A stretch of DNA of 64,000 bases from Photobacterium phosphoreum. Lineage in GTDB: Bacteria > Pseudomonadota > Gammaproteobacteria > Enterobacterales > Vibrionaceae. Where the stretch lies: assembly GCF_002954725.1 (NCBI RefSeq), contig NZ_MSCQ01000002.1, positions 489,276-553,275 of the forward strand, written 5' to 3'. Positions 16,738 through 26,502 of this stretch are shown here, piece after piece (the stretch's first letter is position 1; each line of letters opens with the position of its first letter). Under the pieces are notes generated by a model. It searched no databases, had not been told where the DNA came from, and saw only the letters and a program-made list of their open reading frames with translations. The translations under genes were made by a program, and so were the position numbers.

Positions 16738-17784
16738 GTGCCAAACGTTAATCAACCTTCTTATGAAGTGCCCGTACCTACGGTTAAAATTGCCAGTTTT
16801 AACTTGTTAAACTATCTTGAGCCCCCCATGGCTTATTATGATTTCCAAAATATTTACACCACGGAACAATGGCATAAAAAGCAGGCATGGATAACACGAT
16901 TTCTTGATAAAAACCAACCCGATATTATTGGTTTTCAAGAAGTATTCAGTAGCGAGAGTCTACAATTTCTGTTGGAAAAAGCGGGTTACCCTTATTATGC
17001 GGTGATTGATTCTCCCACAGTGATTGATGATTTTATTTACCGTAGCCCTGTTGTTGCCATTGCTTCAAAATTTCCAATCACTGAAATCGCAACAGTTACA
17101 GCAGATCAGCAAGCGGCAACATTACTCGGTTTGCATGATTTTCACTTTAGCCGAAAACCACTAAGAGCCACGATTGATATCCCTCACGTTGGCTTAACTG
17201 ATTGCTATGTCACGCATTTAAAATCAAAGCGTTCATTATTTGATGATCCTTTGCCCAATACGATCGTACCATCCGATACTGCATTATCGCGTTTTGTCGG
17301 CCAGCGTTTAGGCAGTTGGGGCTCAGCGATGTTACGGGGTACAGAAGCGAATTTATTATTATTAGCAATACTAAAACAACGTGAATCAAGCACGCGCCCA
17401 ATGTTATTAATGGGTGATTTCAATGATGAAATTTCAAGCTCATGTTTAGAACAACTGATAGCAGGCAATGTTTTTGGGATGTCTGATAGTGATATTGAAC
17501 GCTTAATTGGCTATTACCGTCTTTATGATAGCTGGAATTTGTTTACTCAACACACTGAACAACCTAACCTGTCTCGCCCACCGACTCACTATTTTGGTGC
17601 TAAAACCTCGGTGCTTGATTACATTTTATTATCACAAGAATTTAATGCTCAATTCTTAGGTTCACTGTTTGAAGTCAGTGATTATCATACTGAAAACAAG
17701 CATTTAATTAACAGTAGCTTTGATGAAGATGGCTATAGTACTGACCATGCTATTCCCTGTGTGACGTTGTCACTAAGAAACTAA
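16738..17784 (+). CDS. Endonuclease/exonuclease/phosphatase-family protein
   Basis: The 348-residue protein carries the EEP-fold landmarks: KIASFNLLNYL near the start (Asn metal/phosphate site), the catalytic Glu in IIGFQEVF, LLMGDFND, and LDYILLS near the end. Members cut DNA, RNA or phosphoesters such as sphingomyelin or inositol phosphates. No signal peptide is visible, so an intracellular nuclease or phosphodiesterase is likely. GTG 16738 is preferred because AGAGAG (16723-16728) is nine bases ahead; a GTG three codons earlier overlaps that site. A strong terminator follows. Confidence 0.8.
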   Translation: MPNVNQPSYEVPVPTVKIASFNLLNYLEPPMAYYDFQNIYTTEQWHKKQAWITRFLDKNQPDIIGFQEVFSSESLQFLLEKAGYPYYAVIDSPTVIDDFIYRSPVVAIASKFPITEIATVTADQQAATLLGLHDFHFSRKPLRATIDIPHVGLTDCYVTHLKSKRSLFDDPLPNTIVPSDTALSRFVGQRLGSWGSAMLRGTEANLLLLAILKQRESSTRPMLLMGDFNDEISSSCLEQLIAGNVFGMSDSDIERLIGYYRLYDSWNLFTQHTEQPNLSRPPTHYFGAKTSVLDYILLSQEFNAQFLGSLFEVSDYHTENKHLINSSFDEDGYSTDHAIPCVTLSLRN

Positions 17785-17800
17785 CCTTTATATTTTAAAC

Positions 17801-17845
17801 AAAAAACCAGCGTTATGATTATTCATCATTACACGCTGGTTTTTT
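17801..17845. terminator. Bidirectional rho-independent terminator
   Basis: AAAAAACCAGCGT (17801-17813) pairs with ACGCTGGTTTTTT (17833-17845). It is shared by the EEP-family gene (plus) and rhlE (minus). Confidence 0.9.
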
Positions 17846-17890
17846 ATTGTTGAGCTTAACTAAACCGGCTCATTCAACCGTTAAACACTT

Positions 17891-19306
17891 TTAGTTTGCA
17901 GTTGTTACTGCTGGCTTACGGTTACGCTGAGGCGTACGACGAGGTGGCTTGCCATCTGTTGCTTTAGGATTTGCATCAGTAGGACGAGGCTTACGTGCCG
18001 GCTTGGCGCCTTCTGTACGTGGAGCATCATCACTGCGTGCAGTTGGTTTACGACGCGTTGTTGGTTTACCATTCGAACGCGGACGTTTTTCACCATTTGC
18101 TGAAAATGATTGCGCTTTCTTTGGCTTTTTAGACACTAATGGACGCGTATCTAATCGTGATACTGGTAGATTAATTGACGGTTCAAAGCCTTCAACAATT
18201 TCACGATCTAAGATTTGCTTCGTTAGGCGTTCAATTGCAATCAAGTCACCAAATTCATCAGCACAAACTAATGAAATTGCTTCACCAACACAACCAGCAC
18301 GGCCAGTACGACCAATACGGTGAACGTAATCTTCAGCAACATGTGGTAATTCAAAGTTAACCACTTGTGGCAATTGTTCGATATCTAAACCACGCGCAGC
18401 AATATCCGTTGCAACAAGTACACGAACGTCGCCTGACTTAAAGTTTGCCAGTGCTTTCGTACGTGCGCCTTGGCTCTTATTACCGTGAATAGCAGCAGAT
18501 GAAATACCACGGCTTTCTAAGTGAGTCGCTAATCGGTTAGCACCGTGTTTAGTTTTAGTAAACACCAGTACTTGTTTCCATTTACGCTCATTTAACAGCT
18601 TAGTTAATAAGTTTGCTTTTTTCTTTTGATCAACAGGGAAAATCCACTGCTTAACCGTCGGTGCCGTTTGGTTGCGTGGGTTAACATCAATCTCAATCGG
18701 ATTATTGACTAAACCTTTAGCCAGCGCACGAATGTCATCAGAGAATGTTGCTGAAAACAGTAAATTTTGACGTTGCTTTGGTAATAGCGCTAAAATTTTA
18801 CGAATATCACGAATAAAGCCCATATCTAACATACGGTCAGCTTCATCTAATACTAAAATTTCAACATCACGGAATTTAACTGCATTTTGGCTGTGTAGAT
18901 CCATTAAGCGACCAGGTGTTGCCACTAAAACATCAGCACCTTGACGTAGACGATTAATTTGTTGATTGGCTTTTACACCACCAAATACAACCGCTGAATT
19001 GATTGGTAAATTTTTGCTATATTTTGCAACATTCTCACCAACTTGAGCGGCAAGCTCACGGGTTGGCGTTAGAATAAGTGCACGAATATGATGTGAACGA
19101 GCAGGTTGACCACCAGATAATTTTTCTAGTAGCGGCAATGTAAAACCTGCTGTTTTGCCTGTACCCGTTTGTGCCGCCGCCATGACATCCTTGCCTTCCA
19201 GAATCGCGGGAATTGCTTGCGCTTGAATTGGGGATGGTGTTTCGTAGCCTTGCTTAGCAACGGCTTCAAGAATTGGGGCGGATAGGCCTAAAGAGGCAAA
19301 ACTCAT
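17891..19306 (-). CDS. rhlE: ATP-dependent RNA helicase RhlE
   Basis: The 471-residue DEAD-box protein has an intact set of motifs: Q motif ([10 protein letters not shown]), Walker [24 protein letters not shown] ([12 protein letters not shown]), SAT, and the C-terminal HRIGRTGR. A basic, low-complexity tail of about 100 residues, rich in Lys, Arg and Pro, follows and should bind RNA. RhlE-type helicases remodel rRNA and assist mRNA turnover at low temperature. ATG 19306 is chosen because AGAGAG lies just upstream; a start 10 codons earlier lacks one. It gives an internal comparison for the second DEAD-box gene at 34569, whose Walker A is altered. Confidence 0.9.
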   Translation of the reverse strand: MSFASLGLSAPILEAVAKQGYETPSPIQAQAIPAILEGKDVMAAAQTGTGKTAGFTLPLLEKLSGGQPARSHHIRALILTPTRELAAQVGENVAKYSKNLPINSAVVFGGVKANQQINRLRQGADVLVATPGRLMDLHSQNAVKFRDVEILVLDEADRMLDMGFIRDIRKILALLPKQRQNLLFSATFSDDIRALAKGLVNNPIEIDVNPRNQTAPTVKQWIFPVDQKKKANLLTKLLNERKWKQVLVFTKTKHGANRLATHLESRGISSAAIHGNKSQGARTKALANFKSGDVRVLVATDIAARGLDIEQLPQVVNFELPHVAEDYVHRIGRTGRAGCVGEAISLVCADEFGDLIAIERLTKQILDREIVEGFEPSINLPVSRLDTRPLVSKKPKKAQSFSANGEKRPRSNGKPTTRRKPTARSDDAPRTEGAKPARKPRPTDANPKATDGKPPRRTPQRNRKPAVTTAN

Positions 19307-19475
19307 AGCATCTCTCTTTGTATAAATTAAACGCACAGTAGCGTAGTAGATTGCTCATCTAAATGACAAGCAAGCAATCATCCTATCTATAATTATAGGC
19401 ATGATGCGAAAAAACAGAAAAACGACCAAAATCATATTTCTGTTTAGAATATAAAGTGAATGTTTGTTGCGCTAT

Positions 19476-19679
19476 TTACTTAACGTCAGACTCAGTATCG
19501 ACATCGGCAATAGCATCAGAGGCAACATCTACAGTCTCAGCAACCAGTACTGCTTCTGCATCAAGCGTGGCACGTTCTGCTTTAGAAATATAACGAGGCT
19601 TAGTGCTTTTATTTAGCTTAGCATTCGCCTTCTTCATTCTCTTTTTTAACGTTTCGTTAATTTTTTTCTTTCTATTCAT
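19476..19679 (-). CDS. DUF2986-family small basic protein
   Basis: The 67-residue protein starts MNRKKKINETLKKRMKKANA, followed by KPRYISKAERA. This Lys-rich pattern is typical of the DUF2986 family of small Vibrionaceae/Shewanella proteins with no known function. The N-terminal half is strongly basic, and the C-terminal half is acidic and rich in Ala/Val, unlike shorter family members. It is monocistronic and downstream of rhlE's promoter region on the same strand. Confidence 0.7.
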   Translation of the reverse strand: MNRKKKINETLKKRMKKANAKLNKSTKPRYISKAERATLDAEAVLVAETVDVASDAIADVDTESDVK

Positions 19680-19863
19680 AATCGTGTCAGCTGATATTTT
19701 GAGCCATTTTTAAACAGGGGGCTGATTGTAATCATTCGCGGCTGAATAACAAGCATTATCCTCATAATGCAATTATAAAAGCCAAATTATCATCTACAAC
19801 ACAATCAAACATGGCTAATTAGACTATTACTAATAACATCTCATTCATTATAAGGCATATACA

Positions 19864-20481
19864 ATGACCATACGACAAACTGTAACTGTATTGCTTTTTG
19901 AACAATTTGAACTACTCGATGCATTAGGTCCATTACACATGTTTGGTTTATTGCCTGAGCATTATCAATTACAAATTATTACAACCGATGGTAAACATGT
20001 TACCAGTACTCAAGGTATAAGCCTTCAACCGATGCTCAGTTTTAATGACGAAATTTCAGCGGGTATTTTGATTATTCCAGGCGGTGTCGGGATTCGATTT
20101 GCTACCCACAATAAAGATATTTTAACTTGGTTAAAAAAAAACGCACCACAGCAGCATACTGTCTGTTCGACTTCAACAGGTGCTGCTTTACTTGCCAACG
20201 CTGGCTTACTTAATAATGGTAAGGCAACAACAACCCAAAAACACCTTGATTGGGTCTCTCAATTTGGCAACAACATTCAATGGCAGACATCTGCTCGCTG
20301 GGTGCGTAATAACAATATATTCACAGCATCAGGCTGTTCTGCAGGTATTGACATGTCACTGGCCATTATCGGTCATCAACACGGCGATGCTATTGCACGT
20401 CGTATTGCCGCAGATACTGAATATCTATGGTTAAATGATCCTAACGATGACCCGTTTGCACCACTACATTTAGTCAAATGA
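19864..20481 (+). CDS. DJ-1/PfpI-family protein (isonitrile hydratase-like)
   Basis: The 205-residue protein has the DJ-1/PfpI fold signature: TVLLFEQFELLDALGPL at the N terminus, the strand-loop LIIPGGVG, and the nucleophile elbow VCSTSTGAALLANAGLL, where the Cys is the expected reactive residue. The ARW-V segment near residue 144 and the GIDMSLAIIG helix match the InhA/GlxA-like branch that lacks a fused AraC domain. It may hydrate isonitriles or act on reactive carbonyls. AAGG precedes the ATG. It is convergent with a DUF1840 gene 25 bases on. Confidence 0.8.
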   Translation: MTIRQTVTVLLFEQFELLDALGPLHMFGLLPEHYQLQIITTDGKHVTSTQGISLQPMLSFNDEISAGILIIPGGVGIRFATHNKDILTWLKKNAPQQHTVCSTSTGAALLANAGLLNNGKATTTQKHLDWVSQFGNNIQWQTSARWVRNNNIFTASGCSAGIDMSLAIIGHQHGDAIARRIAADTEYLWLNDPNDDPFAPLHLVK

Positions 20482-20505
20482 TTTACCTTAAATATGATAT
20501 TTTCC

Positions 20506-20832
20506 CTACTCCCACATGACATAACTTTCAACAGAGATAGCAGTCTTGAGTAAATCAATCAGAGGTATTGCCCTAACTGAAAGACTTATTTCAACCTCCT
20601 TTTCATCTTCCTCTTCACTATCAATAGCTTGCTGCACATCCTGATTTGAAATTTGTTGTTGCTTTACCACTGCAATATTTTTTTCTAAATTAATCAAAGC
20701 CTTCTCAACATCAACAGCTGATATTGCACCTGGTATATCGGTTGAAAATTCCATCATCGTAATAAGTGACTGCGCAATATCACCAAACATTGTTACATTA
20801 TTATGAGACTTACAACTAAACGTTATTAACAT
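20506..20832 (-). CDS. DUF1840-family protein
   Basis: The 108-residue protein begins MLITFSCKSHNNVTMFGDIAQSLI and has PGAISAVDVEKAL, the signature of DUF1840, a short family of unknown function common in beta- and gammaproteobacteria. An acidic stretch (DSEEEDEKEVE) precedes a conserved C-terminal helix with IPLIDLLK. ATG 20832 is preferred, as family members start MLITF; an upstream ATG adds four residues. Confidence 0.8.
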   Translation of the reverse strand: MLITFSCKSHNNVTMFGDIAQSLITMMEFSTDIPGAISAVDVEKALINLEKNIAVVKQQQISNQDVQQAIDSEEEDEKEVEISLSVRAIPLIDLLKTAISVESYVMWE

Positions 20833-20994
20833 TATTATCTCCATTGTTTTAACACTAGACTATCATACTTACATATTAACCACATAATCACGCATTATTC
20901 ATAGGTACTAACTGCCACTAAGCATATGCTTGTATATGATATTAATATCGGTATAATCCGCGTTATTGATTGATGACTGTAAATACTGTTGAAG

Positions 20995-22428
20995 ATGAAC
21001 ATCTCGCGAAATTTTTTTATTCTTTTGCTATTCATGGTTAGCGGCTGTGATAATGAAAGCCATATTGATTATTCTTCCTTTAACATCACGCCTGAAATTA
21101 TCCCACATCAAAAACAGCAAGGGTTTATTATTACAGATACTTATAGCCCTTTTAATACACCGTTAGAGTTCAAAAACCTTGAATATTCCACCAAGGAATT
21201 AATAAATTCAAATTGGCTATCTAATCCTCATTATCTTGAAGATATTAACAATTTAATATACCAATTCAATCAAATAAATATTAAAAGTTCAGCTATTTTC
21301 ATTCAAGCTCTTAATAATAGTGCCTTAATATACAAAACTAATATGATTGAAGTGAATATTTTAAAAAGAGCACTTCAAAAAGATGTTAATCAAAAATTAA
21401 ATCATTATCAGCAAGAATTAGCATCAATAAACACCCATTTGGAAATCATTAAAAAAGACGAAAAACAGCACATTGAAAAAATCAACACTTTAAAGATAAA
21501 AATCAAAGAAAAACAACAACATTACACCAAATTACGTCGTTCATTAAAAAGTGATTTAGAGACTATTTTACTTAATAATGATCTTGTCTTTGACCTCATT
21601 TCAAATATTAATTTTAAATATAAAAAAGACAAAGCACTCTACTGCCCGAAATATTTAGATGTTTACCAAAATATTAATGTTATCTCTTCTAATGATTGTA
21701 TTTATTATAATAAAGAAGAGCTCATTAGCAAGATACCAAAGCAATACCAACATCAAGTGGATATCACCTTTAATAAATACATACCAGAATTATGGGAAAC
21801 AATGGTTAAACTTAATGGTTATTTTGAATCAAATTATAACAAACAAGTTTTTGATGATTATTTACAAAAAGATTTGATGATCGCGAATAATAATTTAATC
21901 ATCAAACGTACCATGAAATCAGAGCAAAACGCTCAATACTCGATAAAAGAATACGTTAACAAAAGTAAGCAGCTACATCTCGAAATGAACATTAATATTG
22001 ATAAATATTTACTGGATGATAATAATCGAGTTGACATCTCAAGTGCAGCATTTTATAAAAAACTATCGCCATTATTAACAAATAATACGATAAAAAATCC
22101 TATCATTAATTTCTCATTACTTTATAACAATAAAAATGTAGTTGAAAAATTCACTCAACAATATGCAACTAAAATACTTAATGAATACCCAAAAACCTTA
22201 TCATTTCATATAACAAATAAAGGCAACTTTATTCTTCCTAAAATCAAAGCGAGTCGCTATAAAATAGTCATTGATATCAAAGAAAGTTACAGTGTCATTT
22301 ATAATAACTGTAATATCTTAGCCTCACCAGTAGACTTAACTCAACAGACACCCAATACGACCATTATAGAGCATAATCTTAACCAAATTATCCGGCTGCA
22401 ATTATTTAAACAATGGTATAACAATTAA
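20995..22428 (+). CDS. Uncharacterised lipoprotein with coiled coil
   Basis: I do not recognise this 477-residue protein. It starts with a lipoprotein signal (FFILLLFMVSGC, Cys about residue 19), so it should be anchored in the outer or inner membrane. Residues about 125-185 are rich in Lys, Gln, Glu and Leu in heptad spacing and should form a long coiled coil. The rest is Asn/Ile/Lys-rich without known motifs; two short Cys-containing loops (YCPKY, DCIYY) lie just after the coil. AT-rich codon use is stronger than in the neighbours. It is convergent with the next gene, with only 14 bases between stops. Confidence 0.6.
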   Translation: MNISRNFFILLLFMVSGCDNESHIDYSSFNITPEIIPHQKQQGFIITDTYSPFNTPLEFKNLEYSTKELINSNWLSNPHYLEDINNLIYQFNQINIKSSAIFIQALNNSALIYKTNMIEVNILKRALQKDVNQKLNHYQQELASINTHLEIIKKDEKQHIEKINTLKIKIKEKQQHYTKLRRSLKSDLETILLNNDLVFDLISNINFKYKKDKALYCPKYLDVYQNINVISSNDCIYYNKEELISKIPKQYQHQVDITFNKYIPELWETMVKLNGYFESNYNKQVFDDYLQKDLMIANNNLIIKRTMKSEQNAQYSIKEYVNKSKQLHLEMNINIDKYLLDDNNRVDISSAAFYKKLSPLLTNNTIKNPIINFSLLYNNKNVVEKFTQQYATKILNEYPKTLSFHITNKGNFILPKIKASRYKIVIDIKESYSVIYNNCNILASPVDLTQQTPNTTIIEHNLNQIIRLQLFKQWYNN

Positions 22429-22442
22429 TTGTACGTTTTTTC

Positions 22443-22937
22443 TTAAAAACCTAAACTTTTTGCTGTTTTTATCCACGCTTTAGCAACAACGGTATTATTT
22501 TTTATATTAGGCATTACTTCAATAATGTGTACTATTGTTGCTTCATCATTATGGCAACTCAAATCATAAGCGGCAATAAATGTATAAAAAAGAGGTTGTT
22601 GTGAGCCTGACAACGTACACCAATTTTTAGTCAAGCTACCGCCTCTTTCTAGACAAACCTGAGTAATAAAGTGCTGATAGTGCTTCATCGCCGATTGATG
22701 ATCATCATTACACCAAATTTGTTGGTAATCCATATAACCTAATGTAGGGTGATATACAATATTCTGCTCTGGCTGTTGAACGATTGTTTGATGATTAATG
22801 TATGCTTGAGTCGTTGTAATCACACTCAGCGATGATGAACCTGTCTCATCAGCATAAGTAAAGTTCACCAACACCCCTGATAACAAACTGCACATTAAGA
22901 TACTATTTATTGTTAATTTCCATTTTAGGCTACGCAT
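22443..22937 (-). CDS. Uncharacterised secreted protein
   Basis: The 164-residue product has an N-terminal signal peptide (MRSLKWKLTINSILMCSLLSG..., cleavage near YADE) and about five Cys in the mature part (WCNDD, VCLERGG, WCTL, LSCHN), which suggests disulfides in the periplasm. The three-ATG string has AAGGAG placed best for the third ATG at 22937. I do not recognise a family. Role and substrate are unknown. Confidence 0.6.
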   Translation of the reverse strand: MRSLKWKLTINSILMCSLLSGVLVNFTYADETGSSSLSVITTTQAYINHQTIVQQPEQNIVYHPTLGYMDYQQIWCNDDHQSAMKHYQHFITQVCLERGGSLTKNWCTLSGSQQPLFYTFIAAYDLSCHNDEATIVHIIEVMPNIKNNTVVAKAWIKTAKSLGF

Positions 22938-23180
22938 CATCATCTCCTTAATTAACGATGAAAGACGAATTAACACTAACTTAAATAAACTCTACTAAGT
23001 ATTAGCAATTTAATTAAAAATTAACAGCATTTCTAGTAAATAATAACAACAAATAGTGTCCTATTTTCTATACATCTTTCGGTGTTTATTTTCATGATAA
23101 CGTCAAGAGTAAGTACACTTATAAAAGTAACTGCTTATTTTTATAGTATTACCTCTTAGATATGTGTATTTGGAGTCATT

Positions 23181-23363
23181 ATGAATAAAAAAACGCTTAT
23201 TGCTGACACCCATGATATTTTTTATGCTTTTATTATTAATGGATTACATCATAATTACTGTATATATTGTCAATTTCCCTTTAATGATAATTTACTCAAT
23301 CAACATAACTACGGTGAACATTTTGATATTGAATTTAATGATGGTTACAGACTCCAAAAATAA
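23181..23363 (+). CDS. Small hypothetical protein
   Basis: The 60-residue frame has a good ribosome site (TGGAG seven bases before the ATG) and its own terminator, which supports a real gene. It contains a CIYC Cys pair and several His residues, so it could bind metal. I know no family for it. Confidence 0.5.
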   Translation: MNKKTLIADTHDIFYAFIINGLHHNYCIYCQFPFNDNLLNQHNYGEHFDIEFNDGYRLQK

Positions 23364-23397
23364 AAAAGCCCTGACTTAATATCAGCCAGAGCTTTTG
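23363..23397. terminator. Bidirectional terminator
   Basis: AAAAGC.CTG (from 23365) pairs with CAG.GCTTTT (to 23396), with A-rich and T-rich flanks. It serves the small gene at 23181 and aroG on the other strand. Confidence 0.8.
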
Positions 23398-23426
23398 TAA
23401 GCTGTTTGTTTATAACTATTAAGTCA

Positions 23427-24479
23427 CTATTTTTGACGGCGAGTGCTTACATCACGAGCAAGTTGGCGTAAGACTTTGTCAGTATCATCCCAACCAATAC
23501 AGGCATCGGTAATACTTTGTCCATACATTGGCGTTTCACCATCAACAGTATCTTGACGTCCCTCAACCAAATGACTTTCAATCATTACACCAAAAATAGC
23601 GCTATTACCGTTCGCAATTTGTTGACCAACATCTTCAGAAACAATTACTTGCCGTTGATATTGTTTTGAACTATTGGCATGACTGAAATCAATCATTAAT
23701 TTATTACGTAAACCTGCATTAGCAAGCTGCTGCATAATTGCATTAACATCATCAGCACCGTAATTAGGTGCTTTACCACCACGTAATATAATATGACAAT
23801 CTTCATTACCTGCCGTTGCAACAATCGCTGAATGGCCGTATTTCGTCACTGATAAAAAGTGGTGAGGGGCACTGGCTGAACCAATAGCATCTGTTGCAAT
23901 TTTAATATTGCCGTCAGTACCGTTTTTAAAGCCAACAGGGCAAGACAATCCCGATGCAAGTTCACGATGGACTTGTGATTCTGTTGTACGAGCACCAATT
24001 GCTCCCCAACTAATCAGATCACCCATATATTGAGGTGTAATCATATCTAAAAACTCACCAGCCGTTGGCAAGCCTAAATCAGTAAGATCCGCTAATAGTT
24101 TTCGTCCAATACGTAAACCATCATTAAGTTGAAAGCTATTATCCATATACGGGTCGTTAATTAGCCCTTTCCAACCCACCGTTGTACGTGGCTTTTCAAA
24201 GTAAACTCGCATCACAATTTCAAGCTCGCCTTTGAGTTCGTCTCTTAATAGCTTTAGTTTTTTTCCATATTCCAATGCCGCTACAGGATCATGAATTGAA
24301 CAAGGTCCAACAATCACTAATAAACGATCATCTTCATCATTTAAAATGTTATGAATAGATCGACGTGATTCATAAACTGTTTCAGCTGCTTTATTAGACG
24401 CAGGGAATTTCTCTAACACAGCAATCGGTGGTAAAAGTTCTTTAATTTCACTGATACGAACATCATCCGTTTTATGCAT
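23427..24479 (-). CDS. aroG: 3-deoxy-7-phosphoheptulonate (DAHP) synthase
   Basis: The 350-residue protein condenses phosphoenolpyruvate and erythrose 4-phosphate, the first step of the shikimate pathway. It matches AroG closely in length and in blocks such as RISEIKELLPPIAVLEKFPA, GPCSIHDP, RVYFEKPRTTVGWKG, GARTTESQVHRELASGLS, DFSHANSSKQ and SHLVEG. Class I DAHP synthases come as Phe-, Tyr- and Trp-sensitive forms, and resemblance to AroG suggests the Phe-sensitive one. ATG 24479 has AGGAAG in front and gives the usual N terminus; upstream in-frame codons are not expected to be translated. No clear TyrR box is seen upstream. Confidence 0.9.
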   Translation of the reverse strand: MHKTDDVRISEIKELLPPIAVLEKFPASNKAAETVYESRRSIHNILNDEDDRLLVIVGPCSIHDPVAALEYGKKLKLLRDELKGELEIVMRVYFEKPRTTVGWKGLINDPYMDNSFQLNDGLRIGRKLLADLTDLGLPTAGEFLDMITPQYMGDLISWGAIGARTTESQVHRELASGLSCPVGFKNGTDGNIKIATDAIGSASAPHHFLSVTKYGHSAIVATAGNEDCHIILRGGKAPNYGADDVNAIMQQLANAGLRNKLMIDFSHANSSKQYQRQVIVSEDVGQQIANGNSAIFGVMIESHLVEGRQDTVDGETPMYGQSITDACIGWDDTDKVLRQLARDVSTRRQK

Positions 24480-24925
24480 AACAATACTTCCTATAATTCC
24501 TTTTAACACAGTAATCAGCCTGAAAAGACAAATAACCATATAATCATCTGACCTGAAACATTTACTTAACTTATCGTGTAAAAACGTAGAGTGCAAACTG
24601 TTATTTAATCAAAATCTGAATGAATCCTGACATTTCATTATAAACATTGTACTATCCTGCATATAAATTGCAGATAATGAATAGAAAAAATTAAAAACAC
24701 GAAATAATTGTTACACGAGAGAATAAAAAGCCTGTAAAGTATAGTTCTAGAGTTAATTATTATACAAAACCACGATACTTTGAAATATATACACAAACTA
24801 AATAGATTAATAACCCAATATTGATAACGGTTAATATATTATTTCAATAATTATGTATTCTTTTGTCATAAAAAAGAAATAAAGATAATACAAATAGATG
24901 TCAATTACATTTAAGGGATCCTGAG
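24480..24925. other. Divergent regulatory region between aroG and the ABC transporter
   Basis: The 446 AT-rich bases should hold both promoters. A lone TGTAAA at 24733 has no partner TTTACA at the TyrR spacing. I see no leader peptide, riboswitch or attenuator that I can support. Confidence 0.4.
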
Positions 24926-25663
24926 TTGTCTGAAAAAAATATAATCACATTTAATAACGTTGACAAATGGTACGGCAATTATCATGCGTTAAAAAATGTT
25001 AACCTTTCAATAAAAAAAGGTGAAAGACTGGTCATTTGCGGCCCATCAGGATCAGGAAAATCGACACTGATTCGTTGTATTAATGGTTTGGAAAAATATG
25101 ATCATGGTGAAATCACCGTTGCGGGACATTCATTAAACCATAAAGAACTTCATACAATACGAGGTCAGGTTGGTATGGTGTTTCAGCACTTCAATTTATT
25201 TCCACATATGACGGTATTAGATAACTTAACATTAGCACCTCGACGTACTTTAAAAATGTCTAAAGATGATGCTGAACACTTAGCTCGTGACTTTTTGGAT
25301 CGTGTCCATATTGGTCATCAAGCTGATAAATTCCCAGGACAACTCTCTGGTGGACAACAACAACGTGTTGCGATTGCCCGATCTTTATGTATGAAACCAA
25401 GTATTTTACTTTTCGATGAACCAACATCAGCGCTTGATCCTGAAATGATTCGCGAAGTTCTTGATGTTATGAAGGAACTCGCAGATGATGGTATTACCAT
25501 GGTCTGTGTGACTCATGAAATGGGATTTGCCCGTCAAGTTGCTGATCGGGTGGTATTTATGGATCAAGGCGAAATTGTTGAAATAGCGCCACCAGCGCAA
25601 TTATTTGATCACCCCCAGCACCAGCGTACACAACAATTTCTCAAAAATATTCTTAGCTATTGA
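24926..25663 (+). CDS. Polar amino acid ABC transporter, ATP-binding protein
   Basis: The 245-residue ATPase has Walker [10 protein letters not shown], the Q loop ([13 protein letters not shown]), signature [15 protein letters not shown], Walker [14 protein letters not shown] and the switch His (CVTHEMGFA). These are characteristic of the GlnQ/HisP/GltL group. The start is TTG at 24926, with AAGGGA seven bases ahead and no better ATG; a TTG start may dampen its synthesis. It is the first gene of a four-gene operon with two permeases and a binding protein. Confidence 0.9.
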   Translation: MSEKNIITFNNVDKWYGNYHALKNVNLSIKKGERLVICGPSGSGKSTLIRCINGLEKYDHGEITVAGHSLNHKELHTIRGQVGMVFQHFNLFPHMTVLDNLTLAPRRTLKMSKDDAEHLARDFLDRVHIGHQADKFPGQLSGGQQQRVAIARSLCMKPSILLFDEPTSALDPEMIREVLDVMKELADDGITMVCVTHEMGFARQVADRVVFMDQGEIVEIAPPAQLFDHPQHQRTQQFLKNILSY

Positions 25664-25673
25664 GATCAAAATA

Positions 25674-26474
25674 ATGACCCAATACATGCGATCTCGAATC
25701 CCTAAGGTTATCGCTACCCTATTACAAATTATCTGCGTTGCTTCAGTTATAATGCTACTACTAAATAGTGGTGCGAAAGCAATGAATTATCACTGGCAAT
25801 GGTACCGTATTACTGAGTACTTGTGCTTCTGTGAAGATGGTCACTGGTACCGTGGTGAATTGATTGACGGCTTAATAATCACTCTAAAAATATCAGCTAT
25901 CAGTTTAGTCTGTACGGTTATTATCGGCTTGATTACTGCTTTATTACGAATGTCAGATTCTATTGTCGGTCGGTGTCTTGCGCGTGGCTATATTGAAGTT
26001 GTTCGTAGCACACCATTACTGGTTCAAATTTACCTACTGTATTTTGTCTTTGGCCCTATCTTAGGTCTCGACCGTACAGCAACCGCTATTTTAGCTCTGT
26101 CTTTATTTCAAGGTGCCTATAGTGCTGAAATTTTCAGGGCTGGGTTAAAAGGGATCCCACGAGGTCAACGAGAAGCGGCCGAAAGCCTAGGATTATCACG
26201 CATTGATAGTTACCGCTTTGTTATTATTCCGCAAATGTTTAGAAAAATCATTCCACCGCTCACAAATGAAGCAGTGGCTTTAGTAAAAAACTCCTCTATT
26301 GTCAGTATTATGGCTATATTTGATTTGACAACAGAAGGACGAAATATTGTCTCAGATACAGCAATGCCATTTGAAGTTTGGTTTACTGTAGCGGCAATTT
26401 ACCTTTGTATAACCTTAACATTATCAGCACTAGCTATTTGGCTAGAGCGCCGTTTAACTATTCCTAATCATTAA
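25674..26474 (+). CDS. Polar amino acid ABC transporter, permease
   Basis: The 266-residue protein has an N-terminal membrane helix, a periplasmic stretch with paired Cys (YLCFCEDGHWYRG), then the HisMQ-type permease core. The core carries the EAA loop (GIPRGQREAAESLGLSRIDSYRFVIIPQ), which docks on the ATPase. ATG 25674 lies 11 bases after the ATPase stop. It pairs with the second permease at 27321, probably as a heterodimer. Confidence 0.9.
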   Translation: MTQYMRSRIPKVIATLLQIICVASVIMLLLNSGAKAMNYHWQWYRITEYLCFCEDGHWYRGELIDGLIITLKISAISLVCTVIIGLITALLRMSDSIVGRCLARGYIEVVRSTPLLVQIYLLYFVFGPILGLDRTATAILALSLFQGAYSAEIFRAGLKGIPRGQREAAESLGLSRIDSYRFVIIPQMFRKIIPPLTNEAVALVKNSSIVSIMAIFDLTTEGRNIVSDTAMPFEVWFTVAAIYLCITLTLSALAIWLERRLTIPNH

Positions 26475-26502
26475 ATTTATACGCACATCGATGGAGAAAT
26501 CT

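Noticed and set aside
17949..18323. Long antisense frame within rhlE
   Set aside because: It mirrors the codon-biased basic tail of rhlE and lacks a ribosome site or sensible protein features.
24733..24750. TGTAAA near aroG as a TyrR box
   Set aside because: The second half (TTTACA after six bases) is absent, so it is no better than chance in AT-rich DNA.
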